Counted from the stretch's first letter, positions 32,970 to 46,202 are shown. The stretch: DNA of 64,000 nt from Branchiostoma floridae (GCF_000003815.2 NC_049986.1:10466369-10530368); one strand, 5' to 3'. Made by a program: numbers and translations. The notes: generated from the letters alone by a model not told the origin.

Positions 32970-35130
32970 AAGAGATTTTGTTGGTGAGCTTGTTTTATAT
33001 CCTAACCATGAATTAATATGCCAAAGAGTTCTTGATAACTTGTGGCGGATAGCTTTTGATGTAAGGAAAACATGGTTAAGGTTTAGAACCCCTGTAGCAG
33101 CCTGCTATGGGAACTGCAGGGGCATTATCGTAATAAATATTAGGGCTGATAAAAGCCAAAATTCTCTGCTTTCTTTAATATTGTCCCCAAATCGGCATAT
33201 GTGTGTACAAAAAGGCTCACGATGTCATACAAAAAGGCTCTTAGTATTTTGCTGCCGTCTCCGACTATATTATTGCCTGCTCCTATATACCCGGAGTGTT
33301 AATAGCACTGACCCCAATCACATGCTAGAGCCCTGCCTTATGATTTCCAAAGGATTTTATGACAGATATGAGGCTGATCTCCACATGAGTTATTGGAAAA
33401 TATAGGCTGAATAGGGCAGAATGCTAAATTTTCTTTTACAGTTCTATTTGGTCCTAAACGGTAATATGACCTTGACTTTGAACCGCTTGGCCTTCCGGTG
33501 ACATAAAAGGCCTTATTTGTTTCTTGACTGCGACTTTACTATTGGACAATTTTTATGATGAATGTGCCATTTATGCCACTCTATCATAGCCGAGGAATGG
33601 CAAAAAGTTACATAATTCCTTTGGTAGTTCTATAAGCAAATTGCATTTTTACTCAATCTTGCCGATCATTTTGATCGAAAATAATCAGACCTTTGTTAGA
33701 AAATATACCGATTTTTAAAAATCTATTTAGCAAAACTTAAACAACCTCAATAGCCTAAACATTAAAATCAGTTATATTCTGGATTGAATAGTAGTGCGCG
33801 GGTTCATTTAATGCATACGCTTTGTATACTATACTGAGTTCTATACTAAATAGAGACTTGAATGGTGTAAAAATATGTAAGCTAAAGAGATATTCATGAA
33901 TGAATCGAGAAACTCTAAATCTATTATAGTCGAGAAAATTATTACTAGAGCGTAAAATATCTTTGAGATTTTCCTCCAGTCTGGTTGCTACCAGAGAGGA
34001 AAATGCATGATAACAGAATCTTTTTTGAAATCAAGTCGATACTTGATAACTGATCAGCCTGAGTATTTGTCAATGGCCTCGTCTTCGCAATCTCGTGCCG
34101 TGTTGCCGCGAGATTTGCCAGGATCACGTGACCTTACTTATTTGTGGACGAAAGCAGCAGCTTTCAATCGTGTTGGCTAAAGGCTTTGAAGGCCTTTTAT
34201 AACAAACATGTAGCCGCATCCTAAATACTCTCGTGTTGGTTATACTTTACCCACATAAGCCTAGGGATACTGGCTGCTACGCTTATGTATCAACGACGCA
34301 AAGAAGTTTTGATACCCAATTACAGCGCAAGGCAGCGTTCCCTAAACGTTACATCTTCCGTAACGGCTTTCCAAAACCCCTCAACTTACATCCAGTTTGT
34401 TATTAGTGCCGGTAGCAACGTTTTGTATGCATAGCAAATCTGCGGAGGAGGATTTTGTATCGCAAACAAATCCCTGTGCATGTAAGACCTGTGAAAGACC
34501 CGGTATTCTTAGAAGGCCTATTTTTGTGCATTTGATGCTCTCCCTTACTGCCTTGTTGTCAGTGGGTTATCTTGCTCCAGAGTGGTAGTAATAGTTGCAT
34601 GTCATTGTCTTGCATACTCGTTCGCTTTGTTACCTTTTCTACAGTCTTTTTTTATCGAGCTCCTTATCGAACAAAGCTAAAAAAGGGTGTAGGATGGGGG
34701 GATAAGCTCGTTCACATATCAGAGTACGCATGCATATCAACTTAAATAGTGGGTAAAATGTAAAATGTAAGGTGACTGCTTCTGATATATAAAAATGCCT
34801 GGGCTTTTATATTGTAATGCAATTTATGACAGTAATCGAAACAAAAACTGTTTGACCGGTTCGACGTTAGAGGCCTTAACCTTTTGGCATTTAATCCTCA
34901 ATTCTTGTCGCTGTGCATACCAACTCGGAACGGTACACGAGCTTATTCTATTTTACTTTTGGTATTTTACCTTAAATGTGTGTGGGATATAATATTTAGG
35001 AAATCTTAGCGCGGCTTGTTATTCCTTTTCTAACCCCTCAAAGTATAAAATAATGATGTAAAGTGGGAATATAGTGTTGTATATATCAATTTTATACAGG
35101 TAGCCTTATCCAGGTTATTTCTAGACATCC
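32970..35130. other. No gene recognised
   Basis: AT-rich; the 121-residue ORF at 33040-33405 has no domain and no coding character. Confidence 0.4.
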
Positions 35131-35147
35131 TTGCAGTCTTCGGAAAC

Positions 35148-35339
35148 GGGGCGGGTTTTTTTTGGGGGGGGGGGGGTTGTTGGGCGTTGGTCCGCGATTT
35201 TTAACGTTGGCCATGTTCTCTTGTGCCGGGGCAGAAACTCGCTATCACGGCAAACTCCCTTCCACAGCAAAGTCCCTTCCCCGGCAAACTCCCGTTGTCG
35301 GCACGGACCAACGCCCCCCCCCCAAAAAAAACAGCCCCG
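35148..35339. mobile_element. MITE with homopolymer-bearing inverted ends
   Basis: Inverted arms each carry GGGGC, a T8 run, a G11-13 run and GGCGTTGGTCCG. The centre repeats CGGCAAACTCCC-type words. The arms differ by an extra TTGTT in the left arm. Confidence 0.75.
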
Positions 35340-35344
35340 TAGTG

Positions 35345-36795
35345 TAGTTTTCCACTTTTAGCGCTATGTCATGATATTGCTTAGGTTGCCTTTAAGGTGC
35401 AATATGTGGCTTTCAAAAGTACTGTCATGACTTGAATGGATAATAACTAATTTGAAGGCAGTTGTTAAAACGTCCGGAAAGTGAAGTACGCCTGGCGTCT
35501 GACAGGTGTTACTTTCGTCTGAGAGGCAGATGATGGATGACTCCCGCGCGTGCCTGCAAACTTCCAGGAGGCTGTGAACCCCCACAGGTGGTAACCTTCC
35601 GCGCTCAGTGGTCTTCGAAGCACCACGTCTATTCCCGGAAGATATTTTTTATGAAATCCTAGAATAAGGTGTTATTTGCGATGACTGCTACTGTTAGTTT
35701 CTATTCTTAGCAGTCAGATATTCAGTTCAGTATACACTCTTCCTTTTGACATAGTCCAAAATGTAAATTGCTAGAAGCAAATTTCAAGACATGACAAATT
35801 TACAGAACCAATATCTAAAGAACCATATATGATAAAGCAAATCTTTATCGTTATTCTGCTACGTACTTCAGTCACTTCCCAGAGGGGTTTTGAATCATAT
35901 GTTGCTTGCTATACAAGTAGTCAGTTTCTTTTTTTTAGTAACCATGTGCATGTAACATGAATTTAATATATATTATCTTTTTGGCATATGCTACATCTGA
36001 TAGAACGAATATTTTCGGAGCACCTACCCTTGACTAAGTTACTATTTGCAGCGATGTATTGGAGTTGGGTTGCAATTTTCAATAAGCGAGCAAAATGAAA
36101 AAAGGCTATCGTATTGACACAGGCAAGATGGTAACTGCAAATTGAAATTATTTAGATTAAGAACATTTGGAACAATCTTTGAATAACATGTTATTAAGTG
36201 CAACGTACTATTGCCTCAATATACACACGATGCCACATCCATAGAACCATTTTTTTTATTCATGAACAAACAGGTACACCTACCTAACAACTAAGCAAAT
36301 GGGGAAAAGGATGTTCTTAGAAATATATCCCAAAAAAGGGCACAAAAGTTTGTTTCTTATTAACAATTAACTACATACGGGTCGGTCGCGAAAATCTATA
36401 AATGGCATTTTGACGTATCTTGTTATCAAATACACAAACGCCGTTTAAAACGTGACCGAAGTAATTAGGACTTTTCAGTGCGTGAAACATCCATCGGGAG
36501 AAACACTACAAGGTAAGTCAGAGATGTCACTTCTACAGAGACGTACGGCAAGTGAGGCCCACCCCAGTGCCATGACGTTTGGGGCATTTTACATTAGGAA
36601 CAACCGCCCAGAACGGGACCTCATTAGTTAGCAATTCCGTAAGGGAATAGGTATACAGCAAGTAAATTTCATGGATGTCATCAGGGCACTCATTAATTTT
36701 CGCCTGTTTTGAAATAACAAACAAGCAAGAATGCCTTCCTTCTTTGGTCGACAAGACAAGAAAATACCAACATGGGAAGATATGCTTTGTTGCAG
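35345..36795. other. No gene recognised
   Basis: AT-rich sequence with short ORFs only. Confidence 0.4.
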
Positions 36796-36799
36796 CCTA

Positions 36800-37660
36800 A
36801 TGATTGTACTGGCAGAAGTGACACTGGCGAGGTCCCTATTGCTGTAGTTGTAGAATTGAACCTTTTTTTTTTTACTTAATGGTCACCACGTAACAAGGCC
36901 TGAAGGCCATTCCAAGGTTACGGGTTACATGTTTGGAACTGTAACCAGAAACATCATGATTGAGACCAGCCCAATTGCTCACTATGAGTGAGGACTAACT
37001 GACCCAATAGGCGAAGCAGGGGTTACGAGGGCTGCTCGGGAGATTCCCTACCCCATTTTGGCCGGAATGGTTTGATCCGCTACATGTTCGCACATGCGGC
37101 GGGTTCTTTAACGTGCTTGGGGTGTTGCTCTCCCCGAACACGGGACCACCATCAGAAGGCGGCCCTAGCCGAAGCTAGGTACTCATTTTCACCTGAGTAA
37201 AGTGAGGAAAGCCGTGTAAAGTGCCTTTCCCAAGGGCACAAGATCGGTAACACGGCAGACGGATTCGAACCCGCCACCTCTCGGTCACGGGCCGAATATG
37301 CTGCCACTGCGCTACACGGTCCCACGTTGTTGGATAGTTGTAAAAGTGGCATCGTTAAGGAAGTCACGAGGGTAGTTGCTAACTTCGGTTTACTAAGTAA
37401 TAACAGTCTACCACACTAGTGTTACGTTTACCACACTAATTCACTTCTTGAATACAAGAATAAATGTATTGCTAGCTGTGATACCGTGTTATGACACTTC
37501 AATTTTTGTAACAACGTTTCGAGTGTATTGGTTGAAAATCCTGCCATCTTATTTTTTCTACCTATCTTATTTCATTTTTGCCCTGTCTCATGATTTCTTT
37601 CGCAATCTGCAGAGGATGCCATCCATAAAGCTTGCTTGCTGTGGCCTAACACAAAGTTCA
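36800..37660 (+). mobile_element. Family D element, copy 3, split by a SINE
   Basis: The left part (GCAGAAGTGACACTGGCGAG, GTAGTTGTAG) and the right part (GGATAGTTGTAAAAGTGGCA, CACTAGTGTTACG, CATCCATAAAG, CTGTGGCCTAAC) match the other family D copies on either side of the SINE at 36862-37325. Confidence 0.55.
36862..37325 (-). mobile_element. Full-length tRNA-derived SINE with intact pol III boxes
   Basis: The reverse strand reads A box TGTAGCGCAGTGG (37304-37316), perfect B box GGTTCGAATCC (37261-37271), body with AAAGGCACTTTACACGGC and GTACCTAGCTTCGG, the block GGTCCCGTGTTCGGGGAGAG and a run of about 12 A at the 3' end. At about 464 bp it is the least decayed SINE in the window, and it sits inside family D copy 3. 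Confidence 0.8.
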
Positions 37661-37679
37661 CTGATTAGTTAATTAGAGA

Positions 37680-39010
37680 ACGTCATGTTGGAGCCTAGAT
37701 CTCTCCTGAGATGTGACTAGGTAAACTGTGAGTTATACCTGCCGTCCTAATGTCACGAGTAGACACTGATGTTTATGTTTCTTATCAAGGGCGCTGAGCA
37801 CCCTTCACCTTCACCTACAGATAGTCAATTATTTAAAGCATTCTAAAGATAAAAGATACCAGGTCCTAAATGATACCAGGTTCTGAAAGATAGCAGGTCC
37901 TGAAGGATGCAATACTTTGTTGCACAATCAAGATTAACATTTAGGTAGTCCAACTACTACCCTTTTTGGCGTAATTATGACTGGCCCTACTGCTCACCGT
38001 TAGGGGGCGCTGTAGTGAAAAAAATGTGGCCCCGACATGACTTCATTTGTATCCCCCTCATCACGATGAACAATGTATCTTACGTGTAATACAGTATGTC
38101 AATTAAACAAAGCAGAATAAAGACACTACAATCATGAAATTCAGTCAAATTCAGCAAACTAGAGCCAAACTGTGTTCTCAGCCCAAGAGCTTGACTACAA
38201 GGTTATAAAAACCTTCTTTGACGCTTAAAAACATATCTAAAATATATTATGGGTTATTTGGGGATTGCAAGGAAATTTTGCTTCTCGAATATGTTATAAC
38301 ACAGAACAGACAAGCTCGTATACGATTTTTACCACGTCATTTCTCCCAGTGAAATGTCCCTTCGGTGAAAGCCTGGGGTCAACTACCTTTCTCAAAGACC
38401 TTTTGACCGCTGGAATTACCGAAATGGCCCAGCAATGTCTTTCCAATAGAAAAATGCACAATTACCCGGACATGGTCATGTCCAAATGGTTTCTACAGCA
38501 AGAAGCGTACATAGTATCAACTGTTACGGTTAGTAGATTTGTTGCATGAAATATGAACGGAGCTCTTATGTTCTCCTATATGGGAGGTGGGTGTATTGAA
38601 ACACAACTTATCGCAGTAAACTTCATTTTCATCGAGACGTATGTCGTTATTCATTTGGTAGAAAATGAAATAGGAAGTGCGACATATGATATAGCTCTCC
38701 CATTTCCCCATCGAAGGAAAGCGTAGCAAACTTTAATAACATAGCTTGGCATAGGGCGATTTATGTAAAGGCGTCTGACATTAGATTTGGTCCGCATTCG
38801 GATGACAAGCTGCATTTAATAGCTATCGTAGTAATAGCAGTCTGGTTGAAATGAAGTAAGAGATGATAGCAGAGCCAGGAAACTTAGGTATGGCGTCAAT
38901 TCACAAGTAGACCATGAAATGTCGTAGACCAGGATATTGAGTTAGACATTAAGAAATTAAACTCTAACACAAAATTGATAGGTGCTGTGGTGAGAAGCAT
39001 TCAAAAGGCA
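37680..39010. other. No gene recognised
   Basis: Short ORFs (up to 94 residues) without domains. Confidence 0.4.
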
Positions 39011-39019
39011 TCCGCCATC

Positions 39020-39147
39020 TTACTTTAGCTCTATAGAGTAACCTCGTGACCTAAGGCCAAGGGTCACGTAGGTCACGTGAGTTTGCAGATGGACAGAACC
39101 TTTGGGTTATGCGGCAAGCACCTTGCAGCTACGCCACACTGTCCCAC
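39020..39147 (-). mobile_element. tRNA-like SINE fragment, decayed
   Basis: The reverse strand begins GTGGGACAGTGTGGCGTAGC, an A-box-like head. The B box is degraded. Confidence 0.35.
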
Positions 39148-39149
39148 TA

Positions 39150-41355
39150 AGACGTGGATGCAGAACCATAAGATGCTGATGATGAAGACCAAAAGACAAG
39201 AAAATGATGCTAACGAATGCACCAAAGACAGATAAAACAGCATCCAAAAGTAGGTCAAACCAAGAACTAGTAAGTAGTGAACTCTTTTCGACCCCTCATA
39301 GCACCCAACGGGGCTCCTATGCATCACAATGGTGTAATATAAAGAGATCAGGTTTATTGCTTTTTTTCTTTCGCAATCATTTTCTGACCATTTCAAGCAC
39401 TCATTGGAGGTACATTAAGGTGTAATATACACGGGGCAATAAATGTACTACAGGAGTCAAGCATAGCACAAATTCGATTGCATTGAGTTATTTTAATCGT
39501 AATTTTTCGATGGTAAAGCGTCTGATGAAAGAACTATTTTGGTGGTCACATTAGGTGGATTTCTTACAAATAAGAAGCAATTGATAGTTTTATTTCACCA
39601 TTAAGGCAACTGCAGAATCTAGATCATATAAATCAGCTTAATAATAATAATAATAACCTTATTTTCACATGAAATTCAAAAGGTAGTGGACGAATGCCAT
39701 TTAAATCTAGCTCTTTCAATCCAAGTTCTAGAAAATGTGCTTGAATTATTTGCTAATTGCAAGAGAACAAAATTATATACTAACGCACTAACATGAAGTG
39801 ACTGGATGTGGGCTTACCACAATATTGATTAATATTAATTCTAACATACTAAGATTAAATTATGTATTGTATTTTTTTCTCCCAGGGTTAGCTTTTGGCA
39901 ATAGCCTATGGCTAGTTGGGCAGCCATGGCTGTTTGTAAACAGCTGAACAAATAATAAATGAAATAAGTTAGGAATGTACATACAGCATACAGAATACCT
40001 ATGTTACTATTGCGAGGTTTGATTTCTTTAGAAATAGTTGAAAATGAAACGTCCAATATTTTCTATAATGATAGGATAATTCGATGATCTCTGTGGGAAC
40101 TTTTCTGGTTGTTTTAACAATGACAAGCCTGGTGTGATATATTATTCCTCCCTCTGTATGGTGCATTTGTATGCTATTGTAGTACGCTTACAATGTTCCA
40201 CGACGTGCAACTAATGGTAGTCTAGGCTCATAACAGGTTAACATGTTCACAGTTCACACGACGATTCACATTTTATATTAAAGGAATAAACCGCTTTTGA
40301 TGCCTAACGGAACCTTAGGCGATGGGAATCAGTCGTGTATGGGATTTGCAAAGGAGGTCGTATAGGGACAAAGCAGCTGGCTACTGATAAAGATGATTCT
40401 AAGAACTGTTACGGTACATTTAATGTAATAAAGATTGTAGTGGATATCCTAAAATGGATTTTCCCAAAATGGATTTTCCCAATAGCTGCACTAATGACTT
40501 CCAATGGACAAATGCGTTTTGGCCTTCTGCACCAGTATTGTAAGGTCATGTTGGTTTTGCCTCAATGAAAAATGGACATATTGTTTTGTGTGTGTCTGTG
40601 TGTGTCCCTGTGTGTGTGTGCGTCTCTGTGTTTGTGTGTGTGTGTGTGTTTGTGTTTCCGGACATTTAGGTCAACATAGCTTTAGAACCTCTAGATGGAT
40701 TGTGATAAAATTTGGTACGTGGATAGTGACTGGGAAGACGAAGGTTATGGGCCAATTTTGCGCCTCATGGTGCTGCAGCAACATCTTTAGTTGAGGACAA
40801 ACTATACGACTCAATTGTATTTACATGTAGAAAGGTAATGTCGATTGGATTATATCATTCGAACGTGTAAAGTTAATTCCAATATTATGTAAAGTTATCA
40901 AAGATACTGTAAAACAACAAAGATGACGAATCTATTGTTCCGTATACACAATCATGTACCATGGTAATGTGTTCTGTGTGTCAATCATTTATTCAACCCT
41001 TGTGACGACTTAGATTATATAATAAATGTAACGTTATTCGCACGCTCGTATCAGTTTTGCGGCTCTCAGAAGACGTCACCCACGTAACCGCGAAAAACAT
41101 GGCCTAGCAAACTGTTGTCACTTGCAGTAATATACTACGGTGCCGACATTCATGCTGTCGCTTGAAAAGGCTCTTGATAGAGTCCCGTGAACTTTTATGA
41201 ACAATCAATACTCGCTGAACGAATTGTAACTGCCATGATTAATCATATCAATAATGCTGTCATAAATTGACATCATAAACTGTTTAAAATCAGTCTTTTG
41301 GTAGTATATTTTGTTGTACTTCTATGTCCCGAGGGTCATAATAATTAACATCAGC
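39150..41355. other. No gene; microsatellites
   Basis: (ATA)n at 39640-39656 and a GT-rich tract at 40588-40660; otherwise nothing supported. Confidence 0.45.
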
Positions 41356-41360
41356 TCTCC

Positions 41361-41751
41361 ATGAGCGATTGATTAGCGATGAATGGGCGACAGATGAGCG
41401 ACTGACGGGCGATTGATGATAGGCAGGTTAAAACAGATGGACAGAGCTGAGCGTTATACCCCTGTCACATTATCCACAATTTTCGGGCGTACCGATGGAA
41501 GATCGGCCATATTTAAGATTGACAGAGGGTTGCACGTATGAACCGTCCCTGTCACATATAAGCCAAACTTTGTACCTTGTACAATTGTTGTGCAATAAAG
41601 TTATTATTATAAGCGAGGCTCAGGCTATCGCCGCAGAATCGTCGTCCGATCGATATTCCCCAAATGTGACAGGTATTAGCGTACAATGAGCGACCGGTTA
41701 GCGACCTATAAGCGACAAATGAGCGATTTGTGAGCGACGGATGAGCGACCC
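41361..41751 (+). repeat. 11-bp minisatellite, split by a MITE
   Basis: Units of form ATGAGCGACNN: six in a row from 41361 to 41426, one more at 41446-41456, then after the insert one at about 41675 and six from 41686 to 41751. The first nine positions are conserved and the last two vary. Confidence 0.85.
41457..41675. mobile_element. PIF/Harbinger-like MITE inside the minisatellite
   Basis: The ends TACCCCTGTCACATT and AATGTGACAGGTA are inverted (two-base indel) and flanked by TTA on each side (41454-41456, 41676-41678), the 3-bp TWA duplication typical of PIF/Harbinger. The centre holds a LINE-like tail phrase, TTGTTGTGCAATAAAG. Confidence 0.6.
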
Positions 41752-41759
41752 AATGGTTG

Positions 41760-42900
41760 AAAGATAGTTCCACAAATCTCATAGACATAGAACGCTTACT
41801 TTTCCGCTTGTGTGTTTTCTTGTCCTCTAATAATGCAGCGTGAATAAATTTCAATTATAACACGTCACGGAAATTCAATTTAATTTTGTCGCAAAACAGT
41901 CGCAAATAAAATGATCACCATGCACAATTTAGATATTCTATATGGTCTGACTGTCTTATTACGGGAAACTTAATCTTGTTTCCAAGCAGATTGACCTAAA
42001 ATTGATTAAAACCTGCAAGTATGATTTAGAAAAATGTTGCAAGTATTTAGAATTTTTGAAGACAGTAAGATCTCACTATTAACAAAGCAGTTCTGTAGAA
42101 TTTTTGAAAAGTCTGAAAACAAATTGTGTGTGCCTTAGACAGAATCTAGACAAGCGTTATATCATATTGAAAAAATATGATTTTTTTTGGTAAAGAATAT
42201 TTTGAATCATAATGTTATATAATCAGTATAATCTTTTAATGGTATTGTCTTTGCCAAAAATAATTTCTTTACGTTTCCCGGAATCAGACTTAAATTTGGA
42301 ATTATATCAACGCCCGTTATGGTCAATCAATGTGACTACTGTGATCTTTGTTTTCATTTTTAACGCTCGTCCCTCACTGTTTCTTCTTCTTGCACATCAA
42401 AAATTCATGGCGCTGTAGGGAGTTAGCTTTATGGCTATCTAGACTCACGACGTAAAGCACAATTTACTATCTTAATAACGCAAACTTGCTATAACTACCT
42501 TTTCAAGCGGAAGATTAAAGACAGTGAATGAACAGTGTAACCCTTACCGCTAGGTATGTTTAGCATCGAAGCAGGCCATGGATTCGGTGGATGACATTTC
42601 TCTTTGTTCTCATAATGTTTGAATGAAAATTATTTAATTATAGCAACATGTTTAACTTTTTATGGGTTAGAAATGAAAGTATATGCATTAAAATGCATGT
42701 AGATGAATATTATTATGACAAATAGTACAATACGTATGCATACATGTATGTTAACACCAAAGTAAAATTTGCATAATATTGGGCTCATTATGTAATATTT
42801 GATGATGATACGAAGAATTGAAAAAAAAACTGGTATCTTAGAAACGTTTCTTGGTGAAAAGACTTTCATGTGGGATTCGCCGTTTTATATCAGCTCAGAA
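41760..42900. other. No gene recognised
   Basis: AT-rich, no supported feature. Confidence 0.4.
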
Positions 42901-42907
42901 GATGGTC

Positions 42908-42949
42908 GTCATGTGACCGGGAAGTCAAAGGTCACATGAGTCACGTGAC
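42908..42949. promoter_or_regulatory. Dense E-box and nuclear-receptor motif cluster
   Basis: GTCATGTGAC (42908-42917), the DR1-type AAGTCA-A-AGGTCA (42922-42934), GTCACATGAG (42931-42940) and the palindrome GTCACGTGAC (42940-42949), which fits CLEAR/USF sites, are packed into 42 bp. Confidence 0.3.
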
Positions 42950-43410
42950 ACGAGCATTTTGTATATCAGGAAGGCTGTGGTGGCGTCGGTCAATATAGAC
43001 ATATTGTGTATATCAACAATTAAAAAAGAAACCGACTTGCATCATGTATATGTAGCAAAGGTTTGAAACTAACGGTGAACATTCAATGTTCCGTCTATGT
43101 ATTATTCTTTTGAAGAATGAGTCTTATTTTAACATTATCATTAAAACAATAGTTTTTCTGCTTTTTTTGCTTTTGAAAAAGGTAAGTAGAAAAGGAGACA
43201 GAGACGGTGGCGACAAAAACTTTTATGGACCACTGATGACAGTACTAGTCACGTACTGAATTTTTGTGTGAAATTCCATATTCTGTGTGCATGATTACAT
43301 TTCATATTTGATTAAGCATAAAACGTTGTGAATGAAATTTCCTAAATAATTTCTAATGATTTTAGTGTACAGCCTTATATCTACGATCTGTACCCATCAA
43401 ACCATATCAG

Positions 43411-43510
43411 NNNNNNNNNNNNNNNNNNNNNNNNNNNNNNNNNNNNNNNNNNNNNNNNNNNNNNNNNNNNNNNNNNNNNNNNNNNNNNNNNNNNNNNNNN
43501 NNNNNNNNNN
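43411..43510. other. Assembly gap (100 N)
   Basis: Exactly 100 N, the usual placeholder for a gap of unknown size. Confidence 0.99.
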
Positions 43511-43519
43511 TAGTAAGAG

Positions 43520-44200
43520 CTGCGGTCTGAGGCTTGAAACGCTGATTTTTATGACCTTTCGATCTTTGTCAAAGGTTAAGGAATTCAAGATGGCGGACAT
43601 TGCCATTGACACTAGACGAGGATCATGGGAAACTTACCAATGCACAGGGGTTTTGCACACCGCAGATATTTTCACTTGTTGCACCACTATTCTCTAGGAC
43701 GGTGACTTTGCTGTGGTTGTCCTGTAACCGAAGCATTTGACAGAGCTCTCAACAAACTTCATTTTTATGCTATAATCGCAAGAAACATAATTTTTTTCGG
43801 CCTTAATAATGCTAATCATGTTGTAGACACGCCTTGTTTCACTAGTTTTGATGTTATGATTTCATCTGTATGTAACTGAAGTTTATCTGAGTTTAAATAT
43901 CAATTAGCAATTTTTTGCTCATTTTGTTGTAATTATTACCGAGTTGTATATTAATTATATAACCCTTCAGGGTTTGCTCATCGCAGAGCCCTATTAGGCG
44001 ATAACGTTGTATTTCCCCTGTGAAATAAGCGAACTGAAAAAAAGTGATAGTGGTTGTCTAACTTTTTTGACAAAGTACTTTAGGTGCAGGTATCCACGGT
44101 GTCTAGGGCAGTGTTTGAAGACGTCAGGTGCCCATGTACACCTTTGTAAAGCGCTAGTGACGAAAGATGTATAAAGTGTCTGAATTTTCCAAAGGGTAAC
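43520..44200. other. No gene recognised
   Basis: Spacer after the gap. The ORF running across the N block is an artefact. Confidence 0.4.
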
Positions 44201-44203
44201 GAC

Positions 44204-44358
44204 TCGTAGTTCACCTTTATCCGCGGCTTAATCTACATTGAATTTTCGTTGTTATGAAAAATAGGGTATTTAGGAATATCAAGTCGACGGATGGACGGTG
44301 GATTCACCAAATTGATATCCCTGAATACAATGTTAACAACGGACAAAGGTGAACTAAC
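44204..44358. mobile_element. MITE family B, copy 3
   Basis: Left end GTAGTTCACCTTTATCCG; right end CAACGGACAAAGGTGAACTA. Internal deletions make it shorter than the others. Remnants of a SINE head (CTCTCGATCTCGTGAC) follow at about 44400. Confidence 0.6.
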
Positions 44359-44835
44359 ATTACAGTGCTTAGCCAGAAACGACAAGAATAGAACGTGTGA
44401 TCTCTCGATCTCGTGACTGTTGGTCTACCTACTCATTCGATGCCACTATGGGTAACGTTAGAGTGTTCAGCATGCTCAGACCGAAAGTTTACTGGAATAT
44501 GAGCGTCCCATTTGACATGAGCTACGTTGATGTATGGAGAGGGCGGCGGGTTCACACAGCAAGTCGGCGTGAATAATAGAGGGGATGTGGGGTACTAATC
44601 TTGTGATTGCACCAATTTTCTATGATTTATTGTCGGATCGAATACACGCGTGAGCCGGAAAAAAATCCTCGACTTGCACAGGTGAAGATTTCGATCTGGC
44701 CAATTGTCTGTCTGTCACTGAACTAGATGAAAAGTTTGAGGTCATCAAGTGGTGTTGCGGTCAGCTTCAAGACCACACCTTCGAACTTCTGTTGAATAAC
44801 AAAGTGGTTCCATGATCGGGATCCTTACACAAACT

Positions 44836-44861
44836 TGCGTGCGCGCACGCACACACACACA

Positions 44862-44893
<32 letters not shown>

Positions 44894-44904
44894 TACACAC
44901 ACAT
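44836..44904. repeat. (AC)n microsatellite
   Basis: CA repeats interrupted by single T, next to GCGCGC. Confidence 0.95.
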
Positions 44905-45299
44905 TGTTGATCTATATATTAATGAAAGTTCATCTGTGTTGGTAGAAGTTATTCTGAATTAATATTGAACTATAATTTTAACACAACATAGACTTACCCA
45001 ATTTTCAACTGTCCAGCTACAGCCTTTGTCAAATAATGAGCAAACAATTGCTTCTGTGACGTTACGTTATGCAGATATAACACGTAACTCTGTGAGCAGT
45101 GGATGATAAGTTGCAGAAAAATATAGATGTTTTTACTTTCCAAAAAGTCTTATTTTTCGTCGAAGATTATTTGTCCAGTGAGACCAAGTGCCCAGGTAAC
45201 ACTATAGGTATATGTTGTAGAACTTCCTGCTGAGGTTGTTGAGTTTGTGCGGGTGTATTAAAGAAACCTGGTCATTAAAGATCTTTTTTGTCTCTCCAA

Positions 45300-45940
45300 A
45301 TAAAAGTTTGTTTGACATGTGTGGATTTTTATTTGTTGTCGTTTTGAATTCCTCTCTTTAACAGTTAAACCATATTAACAGCAGTTGCTAGACCATTTAC
45401 CATTATATTAAATATATTGTATCTGAAAAGAAAGGAATGGGCAACACAACAGAGCAACGCTTTTGATATGTGTCATAGTTTTAAAACTTACCTAATTTGA
45501 TACTTAGATTCCTTTCTTAAACTGTTTAAACATATGAACAGCAGTTGCTAGACCATGTATTCTCACATTACGTTGAATATATTGTATCTGGGCTAAGAAT
45601 GGGCTTTTGATATTTGTTAGTGTGCAAAAATACTAAATTTGATACTTTGATTTCCTCTATTAACAGTGTTAGCGTTTGAACAGCAGTTGTTGACAATATA
45701 CTCTCACATTACTTATATTGTATCAGAAAAGAAAGGAATGGACAACACAAGAGAGCAATGTTCTAATGTGTTGTCGTTTTAATATTTAAAAAATACTGAA
45801 TTTGATACTTGGGTTCCTTCATTTAACAATGAACCCGTTTGAGCAGCAGTAACTAGTCCAAGTAGTCTCACATTACGTTAAATGTATTGTATCTGGAAAG
45901 AAAGGAATGGACAACACAACAGAGCAATGCGTCAGGCTTC
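45300..45940. repeat. Tandem array, four diverged units of about 140-165 bp
   Basis: AACAGCAGTTGCTAGACC and its variants start at 45377, 45537, 45679 and about 45841. Each is followed by TCTCACATTACGTT, ATATTGTATCTG, AAGAAAGGAATGGACAACAC and TTTGATACTT blocks, with deletions in the second unit. Confidence 0.85.
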
Positions 45941-46202
45941 CCCACGGCGCCATATGGGGCAATCCCTAGACTTGGCAAAGTGTACATCAGGTGATGCAGC
46001 ACACGCTGCTTCGTAATCGACTGGAGCATTATCTTTCTCCCACAGCCTAGCACTACTCGTAAACCTGTGACTGTACGCGTGTCTCAAAGGAATTCAAGTA
46101 ATACACGAAGAGTAACGAGAAGATGATGAGATGTGATACGAACGCCACAGTTTTAGCTACCAGGACTCCAGGGAAAGGTTCACGGTCGTGAACAGCGCTT
46201 AC

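Noticed and set aside
37240-37322. Apparent tRNA gene on the minus strand with good A and B boxes
   Set aside because: Continues into a SINE body and A tail; the cloverleaf does not close.
43356-43697. ORFs spanning the first gap
   Set aside because: Open only because of 100 N.
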